Shown: positions 1-5,624 of the stretch, piece after piece | Layout: each line of letters begins with the position of its first letter | Numbering within the stretch: position 1 is the stretch's first letter | Assembly: GCA_030597485.1 (NCBI GenBank) | Contig: JAUVRU010000080.1 | Coordinates: forward strand, 1 to 7,495 | Length of the DNA stretch: 7,495 bases | Source of the DNA: Anaerolineae bacterium | GTDB lineage: Bacteria; Chloroflexota; Anaerolineae; 4572-78; NAK82 | Direction of reading: 5' to 3' | The notes under the pieces: generated by a model | Database searches by the model: none | What the model was told of the DNA's origin: nothing | The model's input: the letters and a program-made list of their open reading frames with translations, nothing else | Made by a program: the position numbers and the translations under genes

Positions 1-513
1 ACATTGGCCCACCAGCGGTTGATCACGATCGAACCTCGCAAGGGACCCTCCGTAGCTGATCCAACGGACGACGAGATATCAGAGTCCTTTGATGTGCGTC
101 GCGTCCTTGAGGTGTACGCTGTCAAACTGGCTGCACGCAACATGACCCCGTCTCGCTTGCAACAGATCCGGGAATTGGTCGAAGCGTTGCGGAGCCTGGT
201 CCAGGTCCAGGATGAGAACCAGATCCTCCAGGAATACTTTGATCTTGACCGCGATCTGCACCTCCTGATAGTGGAAACTTCCGGCAACGGAAGACTACGA
301 GGGACCTGGGAACAGGTCAACTTGCACGGGTACATGGCACGCGTGCGCTACGGAACAGCAGGAACACTCATCGATTCGACTCAGAAGGAACATGAAGAGA
401 TCCTGCGGGCCTTCGAGGTCGGCGATGTGCTCGCGCTGGAGCAGGCAATGTCGCACCACATTGACCGGGTCAAGCGATCACTGCTCCAAGATTTGGCGCG
501 TCGTGAGGCCTAG
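1..513 (+). CDS. GntR-family transcriptional regulator, FCD-type effector domain (5' partial)
   Basis: Likely a ligand-controlled transcription factor for the adjacent genes. The frame is open from base 1, and its first residues (LAHQRLITIEPRKG) match the end of a GntR winged helix, where the recognition region passes into the 'wing'. Most of the DNA-binding domain is therefore upstream of the window, and the TTG at position 4 is not a real start. Numbered from that TTG, the rest is an all-helical FCD domain: the 'DVRRVLE' opening helix at 30-36, the Asp82-x3-His86 segment followed by 'SGN' at 93-95, His130 in 'KEHEEIL', and His152 in 'MSHHI'. These match the Asp/His/His/His set that binds a metal ion in many FCD proteins. 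FCD regulators commonly respond to organic acids, sugar acids or acyl compounds; the actual effector is unknown. It ends with TAG, 152 bases before the next gene, and probably controls the downstream locus. Family assignment is firm; the target is inference. Confidence 0.9.
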   Translation, partial: TLAHQRLITIEPRKGPSVADPTDDEISESFDVRRVLEVYAVKLAARNMTPSRLQQIRELVEALRSLVQVQDENQILQEYFDLDRDLHLLIVETSGNGRLRGTWEQVNLHGYMARVRYGTAGTLIDSTQKEHEEILRAFEVGDVLALEQAMSHHIDRVKRSLLQDLARREA

Positions 514-665
514 GTGGAGGGAGCGTTGTCCTCCTGTCGCTCAAAGGTCTCGCAGCGAATGATACTTTTGGATGATCCAGTGTGTCGCCTGCCGATCGTC
601 GGTTGGCTCAAGGAGGTATCGCACAACATCGTAACACCTTATCATAGTGTGCAGGAGGATCAGTC
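514..665 (+). promoter_or_regulatory. Leader region between regulator and SIS gene
   Basis: This 152-base gap is the natural place for the operator and promoter of the catabolic genes, but no convincing -35/-10 pair is visible. TATCAT at 640-645 resembles a -10 box, but it has no matching -35 and lies too close to the ribosome binding site. A weak GC-rich inverted repeat (GGAGG 516-520 with CCTCC 530-534) sits just after the regulator stop codon and has no U tract. An orphan Shine-Dalgarno-like AAGGAGG lies at 610-616. The region's role is inferred from position. Confidence 0.3.
653..658 (+). promoter_or_regulatory. Ribosome binding site for the SIS-domain gene
   Basis: A perfect AGGAGG stands 7 bases before the ATG at 666. 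It fixes that start codon. Confidence 0.85.
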
Positions 666-1418
666 ATGGACCCACTGAAGACCTATCACGATGCTGTTGT
701 AGAAGCACTGGACCGCATCTCGGCCGAGGAAACAGACAAGATCAGGGAGGCCGGCCGTTTGATTGGAGATAGCCTGGCAAAGGGGCGGCTACTGCATGTG
801 TTCGGCACTGGCAGTCACTCCTATATCGCAGGGGAAGAGATATTCTGTCGGGCTGGAGGCCTGGCACCGGTAGACCCAATCCTTGACCCCGGCATCTCGC
901 TGGCTTTTGGTGCCCGCCGCTCCACCCAGGTGGCACGCTCGCCGGGTTATGCTCAGGCGGTGCTCGGCGCGTACCCGATTCAGGCTGGCGACGTGATACT
1001 GATCGTGAACGCCAATGGCATCAACTCCGCGACCATTGACGCGGCTCTGTATGCCAAGGAGCGGGGTCTCACCGTTATCGCCGTGACCTCACCAGAGTGT
1101 TCCCAGGGCATCCCCGCCGGCCATCCGGCCCGCCACCCCTCCAACCAGAACCTTTGTGATGTGGCTGACCTCTGTCTGGATTGCAAGGTGCCACCTGGAG
1201 AAGCCCTGGTGGCCATCGAAGGGTGCGATCAGAAGGTAGCTCCCGCCTCCACCATCACCAACACTTTCATTCTACACAGCGTGGTCGCGGCAGCAGTGAG
1301 CCACATGGTCTCCTTGGGGATAGACCCGCCCATCTGGAAGAGCGCCAATACGCCCGGAGGCGATGAGGCCAACCAGAAGTACTATGAAGCGTATTCTGGT
1401 CGGGTACAACATCTTTAG
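666..1418 (+). CDS. SIS-domain phosphosugar-binding protein (COG4821/UPF0309-like)
   Basis: A 250-residue cytoplasmic protein with one sugar-isomerase (SIS) fold, which in this superfamily binds phosphorylated sugars for isomerisation, lyase or regulatory purposes. The order of conserved blocks fits the COG4821/UPF0309 group: N-terminal helices (1-40), the phosphate-loop strand 'HVFGTGSHS' (44-52), 'CRAGGLAPVDPIL' (61-73), 'GDVILIVNANG' (108-118), 'AKERGLTVIAVTS' (130-142), and the C-terminal 'SANTPGGDEAN' (226-236). The length is normal for the family. Two details are unusual: the common 'GHSH' of the phosphate loop reads 'GSHS', and the common 'SNSG' reads 'NANG', losing serines that often contact phosphate. 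Six cysteines (61, 145, 164, 170, 173, 187) are also notable. The gene has a strong ribosome binding site and is followed after 97 bases by the LarA-like gene. Substrate is unknown; a role in handling a phosphorylated sugar or sugar acid is inferred from context. Confidence 0.85.
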   Translation: MDPLKTYHDAVVEALDRISAEETDKIREAGRLIGDSLAKGRLLHVFGTGSHSYIAGEEIFCRAGGLAPVDPILDPGISLAFGARRSTQVARSPGYAQAVLGAYPIQAGDVILIVNANGINSATIDAALYAKERGLTVIAVTSPECSQGIPAGHPARHPSNQNLCDVADLCLDCKVPPGEALVAIEGCDQKVAPASTITNTFILHSVVAAAVSHMVSLGIDPPIWKSANTPGGDEANQKYYEAYSGRVQHL

Positions 1419-1429
1419 CCACGAGACCA

Positions 1430-1474
1430 CAGGCCCAGCACGCTGGCCGACTATTATCACTAGTGCTGTGCCTG
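1430..1474 (+). other. Intergenic hairpin after the SIS gene
   Basis: Arms at 1430-1441 (CAGGCCCAGCAC) and 1463-1474 (GTGCTGTGCCTG) pair at 11 of 12 positions, with one C/T mismatch and a 21-base loop. There is no following U run, so a classical terminator is unlikely. It could be an RNA-processing, stability or attenuation element between the SIS and larA-like genes. Confidence 0.45.
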
Positions 1475-1479
1475 GCCAC

Positions 1480-1497
1480 TTCCCAGTCTGTTGGGAA
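1480..1497 (+). other. Second small hairpin ahead of the larA-like gene
   Basis: TTCCCA (1480-1485) pairs with TGGGAA (1492-1497) around a 6-base loop. It lies only 5 bases before the weak ribosome binding site of the next gene, so it could affect access to that site. It is short and may be chance. Confidence 0.3.
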
Positions 1498-1502
1498 CGA
1501 AC

Positions 1503-1506
1503 GAGG
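1503..1506 (+). promoter_or_regulatory. Weak ribosome binding site for the larA-like gene
   Basis: GAGG lies 9 bases before the ATG at 1516. An alternative in-frame ATG at 1507 directly abuts GAGG and would be too close, so 1516 is preferred. The site is clearly weaker than the AGGAGG motifs of the flanking genes, which suggests lower translation of this enzyme or help from upstream translation. Confidence 0.5.
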
Positions 1507-1515
1507 ATGTCCAGA

Positions 1516-2781
1516 ATGGACGTGACTGTGCCCTACACCCACACAACGTCACTCAGCTTTGCTCTGGACGAATGCAATGTGGGTGAGGTTGTGTCCCCTG
1601 CTCCAGTAGCGGCAGACCGCGATGAGGCCGGGGGCATAGCCCATGCCCTGGACGAGCCGCTGGGCACTCCTGCACTGGAGGAGATGGTTCACCCAGGCCA
1701 ACAGGTGCTCATTCTCTCCGACGACAACACCCGTCCCACGCCAACCGGGACGATCTTGCCGCCCGTGTTGGAACGCCTGCGACGAGCCGGTGTAGATGAG
1801 GAAGACATCGAGGTACTCATCGCGGCTGGTACCCACCGGCCTATGACCGATGAGGAGATCGACGCCAAGGTAGGTGCAGACGTTGCCCGACGCATCCGTG
1901 TGACCCGCCACCGCAGCTATGATCCCTCTGCTCTGGCAAGAGCCGGCACGTCTTCCGATGGCGTTGAAGTCTGGCTGAATCGTAAGGTGGTGGAGGCTGA
2001 CTTTGTGCTGGGCATCGGCAACGTGGTGCCCCACCCACACGCCGGCTGGGCCGGCGGGGCCAAGATACTGTATCCCGGCGTGGCCGGAGCGGAGACAGTG
2101 GCAGCCTTCCATCTCGTGGGCACTGAGGATCCCACCAACTACCTGGGGCGCGATGACGCGCCCGCCCGCCGCAGTCTGGAGGCGCTGGCAGATACGGCCG
2201 GATTGGACTTCATCATCAACACAGTGCTGACAGCGGAACACAGCCTGTACCGGGTCTTCTGTGGCAACCCGCGGCAAGCGCAAGCCGCCGCCCGAGAAGC
2301 AGCCAGACAGGTGTATGGCATCCCGGCACAGCAGCGCTACCCTGTCGTTGTCGTCAATTCCTATCCCGCCTATCTGGAGTTCTGGCAGGCCGGAAAGGGG
2401 TTGTTCGCCGCTGATTTGATTCTCGAGATGGGCGGCACCATCATTCTGATTGCTCCGTGCCCGGAGGGCATAGGGGCCACTCATCCTTTGCAGGTGGAGT
2501 ATCTATCCCTCGATCTGGCTGATCTGTTGCGCAGGATCAGAGCGCGTCAGGTTGAAGATCCGATCGCGGCCGCCGTATGCGCCAAGGTGGGGCACATAAA
2601 ACAGCGGGCGCGAGTATCAGTGGTTGCGTCCGCTCTGAGTGACAGGGATGTGCGACGCATGGGGTTCGAGCACCACGTCACCGTTGAGGATGCGCTGGCT
2701 GCCGTTCTGGCAGAACAGGGGAGACAGACCAGAGTCGCTGTCCTCACCCATGGCGGCGAGACCGTCCCGTATGTAGCGTGA
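1516..2781 (+). CDS. LarA-like nickel-pincer-nucleotide racemase/epimerase (DUF2088)
   Basis: A 421-residue soluble enzyme of the lactate racemase family (COG3875). The family uses a nickel pincer nucleotide bound covalently to a lysine to racemise or epimerise 2-hydroxy acids by hydride transfer. Known members act on lactate, malate, other short hydroxy acids and sugar acids. All signature residues of the Lactiplantibacillus enzyme have counterparts: Asp70 and Arg73 in 'SDDNTRPTP', His107 in 'GTHRPM', His173 in 'PHPHAGWAGGAK', the cofactor-attachment Lys183, and the nickel ligand His199. His173 and His199 lie 10 before and 16 after the lysine, the expected spacing. Both candidate catalytic histidines are therefore present and the enzyme should be active if it receives cofactor. 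The N-terminal domain covers about 1-270 and the C-terminal domain the rest. The open frame runs upstream into the SIS gene, but ATG 1516 is the best start. Maturation genes larB, larC and larE are absent here. Substrate is unknown, so I give no lactate-specific symbol. Confidence 0.88.
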   Translation: MDVTVPYTHTTSLSFALDECNVGEVVSPAPVAADRDEAGGIAHALDEPLGTPALEEMVHPGQQVLILSDDNTRPTPTGTILPPVLERLRRAGVDEEDIEVLIAAGTHRPMTDEEIDAKVGADVARRIRVTRHRSYDPSALARAGTSSDGVEVWLNRKVVEADFVLGIGNVVPHPHAGWAGGAKILYPGVAGAETVAAFHLVGTEDPTNYLGRDDAPARRSLEALADTAGLDFIINTVLTAEHSLYRVFCGNPRQAQAAAREAARQVYGIPAQQRYPVVVVNSYPAYLEFWQAGKGLFAADLILEMGGTIILIAPCPEGIGATHPLQVEYLSLDLADLLRRIRARQVEDPIAAAVCAKVGHIKQRARVSVVASALSDRDVRRMGFEHHVTVEDALAAVLAEQGRQTRVAVLTHGGETVPYVA

Positions 2782-2827
2782 GGATCTTCCCAACGCGAAG
2801 TTGGCTGAGGAATCCAGATCCTCAGCC
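2780..2827 (+). other. Overlapping alternative hairpins between the larA-like and binding-protein genes
   Basis: Three pairings share this stretch. One is CCAAC (2790-2794) with GTTGG (2800-2804). The second is a perfect 9-bp stem, GGCTGAGGA (2803-2811) with TCCTCAGCC (2819-2827), around a 7-base loop. The third is GAGGATCT (2780-2787) with AGATCCTC (2816-2823), which starts inside the stop codon and uses the same right arm. The second and third are mutually exclusive. No U tract follows. An attenuation or mRNA-end-protection role ahead of the highly expressed binding protein is inferred. Confidence 0.5.
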
Positions 2828-2836
2828 CGACAGTCG

Positions 2837-2847
2837 AAAGGAGGTGA
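2837..2847 (+). promoter_or_regulatory. Orphan Shine-Dalgarno sequence without a start codon
   Basis: AAAGGAGGTGA is a near-perfect complement of the 16S rRNA 3' end, yet no ATG, GTG or TTG follows at a usable distance. ATC at 2850 is the codon in the expected place and would open an 8-codon frame ending at TAA 2877-2879. It may be a remnant leader peptide, a ribosome standby site, or chance. Confidence 0.35.
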
Positions 2848-2916
2848 GCATCAGGAAGACACCCTGCAATATGCCGTAAACCCAACAGACATTGGAACAT
2901 CCTATCTCATATGTCT

Positions 2917-2924
2917 AAGGAGGG
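2917..2924 (+). promoter_or_regulatory. Ribosome binding site for the binding-protein gene
   Basis: AAGGAGGG lies 7 bases before ATG 2932. It fixes that start rather than the in-frame ATG at 2911, which precedes the motif and would add seven polar residues in front of the signal peptide. Confidence 0.85.
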
Positions 2925-2931
2925 ACAAGAG

Positions 2932-4608
2932 ATGAAGACCATCAAGTTTCTAGTAGCGATCTCCGTCTTGTTGGCAGCAGTGTTGTTGGTGGGATCCTGT
3001 GCCCCGGCAACGCCGGCTCCGACGGAGGCACCACCCCCAACGGAGGCACCGGCTCCGACCGAAGCACCAGCCCCAACAGAGGCACCGGCCCCAACAGAGG
3101 CACCGCCGCCGACCGAAGCACCAGCCCCGACGGAGCCCCCGGAAGAAGCAGAAGTGGGTGGGGGCAGCCTGGTCCTGGCAACGTCCATTGACGTGCCCAG
3201 CCTGGAACCTCACCTGGAATCGGCCGACGCCTGGCAGCGTCGCAAGCCCCTTATCTACCAGAACCTCACCTGGGTTGACAATGACGTGGTCGTCCAGCCG
3301 CAGCTGGCAGAATCCTGGGACATCTCCGACGACGGTATGGAGTACACCTTTCATCTGCGTGAGGGTGTCAAATTCCACAATGGCAAGGAGCTGGACGCCG
3401 AGGACGTGAAGTACAGTCTGGAACGGCAGTTGGACGAAGAGATTGGCTCTGCTGGCCGGGGCGACCTGATCATGATCGACAGCATAGAGGTCGTGGACGA
3501 GCACACCCTCAAGATCACCCTGGTGGAGCCCACCGGCCCCTTCCTGGTGGCACTGGGCGGTCGCTATAACGCCGTCATCCCCAAGGACAGCGCTCCCGAC
3601 GGGGAGACACTGCGCCGCACGGCCATTGGCACCGGGCCCTTCATGGTGAAGGAGTTCGTTGCCGGCGAGAGACTGGTCCTTGAGAAGAACCCGGACTACT
3701 GGGAAGAGGGCCAGCCTATTCTGGATGAACTGACCATCCAGGTAATCCCGGACGAGCAAACCATCCTGGCGGGCCTGCGGGCTGGCAGCATTGACATCGC
3801 TTTCCTGGAGGATGCCAGGAACTACCTGCAGCTCCAGGACGAGGATACGGACCTGGTGCTAATGCAGAACCCGGCGATCAAGCTGGATACCCTTGAACTG
3901 CCCCCAGACCAGCCGTACATGGACGACGTGAGAGTCCGCCAGGCAATCTTGCTGGCGCTGGACAAGGAGGCCACCATGGAGGCGGGCACCATGGGACTGG
4001 GCCGCCCCGTCGGCGTCATGCCGCCGGCTATGGCCTACTGGGCACTGCCTCCAGAGGAGCTCCCCAACCAGCAGCGCGACGTGGAGAAGGCCAAAGAGCT
4101 TCTGGCGGAGGCTGGCTATCCTGACGGCTTTGACATGACGTTGCGCATCATCGTAGGATATGCTACCATGGCCGCCGATGCCCCTGTCATCGCCGCCAAC
4201 CTGAAAGACATCGGCATCAACGTGGACGTGGAAGTGGCGGACCTCGGTGTCTGGATCGAGGACTGGCGGGCCAATCGCGAGCCGGTCACCCGCAACGCCT
4301 GGGGTGGATTCATGGACCCAGACCTGCTGTTCTACCGCCATTGCCACACCAAGCCGAAGGGAGCGGACTTCCGCAGGTGGGGCAATCCCACAGGCGACGA
4401 ACTTCTGGAAAAGGCACGCGCCTCATCGGATCCGGCTGAGCGCAAGGAGTACTACGACGAGTTCCAGAGGCTCCTCTCCGAGGAAGCGCCCATGATCTCG
4501 CTCTACTCTCCCGACCTGCTCGCCGTCCTGCAGCCGTACGTGAAGGGATACGTGCAGCATCCCAGGGGTTTCTACTACGGATTCGAGGACGTTTCGATGG
4601 AGAAGTAG
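2932..4608 (+). CDS. ABC transporter family 5 solute-binding lipoprotein (DppA/OppA/NikA type)
   Basis: A 558-residue extracellular lipoprotein that captures the substrate and hands it to the DppB/DppC-type permeases encoded next. Residues 1-22 form a lipoprotein signal peptide (Lys2, Lys5, then a hydrophobic stretch) ending in 'LVGS' before Cys23, the expected lipidation site. Residues 29-70 are a low-complexity linker of seven (A/P)PTEAP-like units that would hold the protein away from the membrane. The family signature follows: 'LAESWDISDDG' near 125-135, 'YTFHLREGVKFHNGK' (138-152), 'EDVKYSLER' (157-165), 'TGPFMVKEF' (234-242), 'VRQAILLALDK' (335-345), and a C-terminal 'SLYSPDLLAV' region. 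His470-Cys-His472 is an unusual cluster in the lower domain. The family takes up peptides, nickel, opines, sugars and oligosaccharides, so the ligand cannot be named from sequence. A nickel chelate or a hydroxy/sugar acid would suit the neighbouring LarA-like gene. A 13-bp hairpin follows the stop codon. Confidence 0.92.
   Translation: MKTIKFLVAISVLLAAVLLVGSCAPATPAPTEAPPPTEAPAPTEAPAPTEAPAPTEAPPPTEAPAPTEPPEEAEVGGGSLVLATSIDVPSLEPHLESADAWQRRKPLIYQNLTWVDNDVVVQPQLAESWDISDDGMEYTFHLREGVKFHNGKELDAEDVKYSLERQLDEEIGSAGRGDLIMIDSIEVVDEHTLKITLVEPTGPFLVALGGRYNAVIPKDSAPDGETLRRTAIGTGPFMVKEFVAGERLVLEKNPDYWEEGQPILDELTIQVIPDEQTILAGLRAGSIDIAFLEDARNYLQLQDEDTDLVLMQNPAIKLDTLELPPDQPYMDDVRVRQAILLALDKEATMEAGTMGLGRPVGVMPPAMAYWALPPEELPNQQRDVEKAKELLAEAGYPDGFDMTLRIIVGYATMAADAPVIAANLKDIGINVDVEVADLGVWIEDWRANREPVTRNAWGGFMDPDLLFYRHCHTKPKGADFRRWGNPTGDELLEKARASSDPAERKEYYDEFQRLLSEEAPMISLYSPDLLAVLQPYVKGYVQHPRGFYYGFEDVSMEK
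3016..3141 (+). repeat. Seven tandem 18-bp units encoding the lipoprotein linker
   Basis: Seven in-frame 18-base units encode (A/P)PTEAP hexapeptides, with the last ending in PP. The units at 3070-3087 and 3088-3105 are identical in DNA; the others differ mainly at third codon positions and at an Ala/Pro switch. Such a repeat can gain or lose whole units without breaking the frame, changing linker length. It also produces long spurious minus-strand open frames rich in Gly, Ala, Ser and Val. Confidence 0.9.
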
Positions 4609-4620
4609 TCTGCCAATGTA

Positions 4621-4649
4621 GGGAGGGCCGACTGGCAGTCGGCCCTCCC
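4621..4649 (+). terminator. Strong 13-bp hairpin after the binding-protein gene (attenuator or mRNA stabiliser)
   Basis: GGGAGGGCCGACT (4621-4633) pairs perfectly with AGTCGGCCCTCCC (4637-4649) around a 3-base GGC loop, 12 bases after the stop codon. The downstream bases are not a true U tract (only GGTTCTTCT near 4659-4667). It may therefore be a partial terminator or a 3'-end stabiliser that lets the binding protein be made in excess over the permeases. This arrangement is common in ABC importer operons. Confidence 0.7.
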
Positions 4650-4984
4650 CCAAAGATGGTTCTTCTGAGACAAAGCCGACTATGCAAAGGTATATCATCA
4701 ACCGTCTCTTAGCCATGATCGTCACCCTTGTGGGGGTGACGATCATTGTGTTCCTGCTGGTGCGCCTCATCCCAGGCACCATCATAGACATAATGCTGGG
4801 AACGGAGGCACTCACCTCCTATGAAACCATTGAGAGCCTGCGAGCATACTTCGGCCTTGACCAGCCAATACACATCCAGTATTTCAATTGGATCAGGCGG
4901 GTCGTGGTGGGCGACTTCGGCACCTCTTGGCGTGCCGGCATGCCGGTTCTCGAGTTTATCTTTTCCCGCCTGCCTGTGTCCCTG

Positions 4985-4987
4985 TAG
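4985..4987 (+). other. In-frame amber codon inside dppB
   Basis: TAG stands between CTG and TTG at a position normally holding Glu or Gln. Three complete reading frames in the window (ending at 513, 1418 and 4608) plus the PPOX gene (ending at 7060) use TAG as their normal stop, so genome-wide reassignment of TAG is unlikely. Confidence 0.9.
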
Positions 4988-5613
4988 TTGGCCGCTATTG
5001 CTATCGTCATAGCGACGCTCATTGGCGTGCCTACTGGTATCATAGCCGCTCTGAACCACAACAGCTGGCTGGACAACGTCGCTCGCGTCGTCGCCCTGCT
5101 CGGGCTCTCATTTCCCCTCCCGTGGCAAGGAACCCTGTTTGTCCTCATTCTGTCTCTGTTCTTTGGTTGGGCTCCCAGCATGCACTGGGTGTCACCGTTC
5201 GAGGACCTGGGTGCCAACCTGAGGATGATGATTAGTCCCGGGTTCTGCCTGGGAACCGTGAGCGCAGCAGTGATCATGCGGATGACACGCTCCTCGATGC
5301 TGGATGTCCGGGGCCAGGACTATATTCGCACGGGCCGGGCCAAGGGTCTGACCCACTGGGTAGTGATCGCCAGACATGCCATGAAGAACGCCCTGATTCC
5401 CGTGGTTACGGTGGCCGGCTTACAGGTGGGCTGGCTCCTGGGTGGCTCGGTGGTGGTGGAAGAGTTTTTCACCCTGCCCGGTGTGGGCCGTTTCGTCCTG
5501 GTGGCCATCTTTCAGCGGGCTTCCCCCACCGTGCGCGGGGCCGTGCTTGTCATTGCAGTCCTGGTCATGACCTTGAACATTGTGGTGGATGTCATCTACG
5601 GCTTCCTGGATCC

Positions 5614-5618
5614 AAGGA
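5614..5618 (+). promoter_or_regulatory. Ribosome binding site for dppC inside dppB
   Basis: AAGGA lies 6 bases before ATG 5625, within the last codons of the upstream gene. It supports the start at 5625 and translational coupling. Confidence 0.7.
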
Positions 5619-5624
5619 TACGGT

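Noticed and set aside
640..645. Promoter -10 box (TATCAT) for the SIS gene
   Set aside because: No acceptable -35 at 16-18 bases spacing, and a transcript from it would start on the ribosome binding site.
1363..1515. Extended N-terminus of the LarA-like protein overlapping the SIS gene
   Set aside because: The extra 51 residues show no family similarity, overlap the coding end of the SIS gene, and cross two hairpins. ATG 1516 has a ribosome binding site at proper spacing and yields residue numbers close to the family reference.
1549..2484. Long minus-strand open frame of 311 codons
   Set aside because: It lies opposite the LarA-like gene, whose + strand product carries a full set of family motifs; the minus translation shows no recognisable domain. 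A shadow of biased codon use.
2911..2931. Upstream ATG start for the binding protein
   Set aside because: It lies before the AAGGAGGG motif and would place polar residues ahead of the signal peptide.
2907..3759. Minus-strand open frames with Gly/Ala/Ser/Val repeats over the binding-protein gene
   Set aside because: They are the reverse reading of the 18-bp linker repeat and the gene body, with no ribosome binding site or domain.
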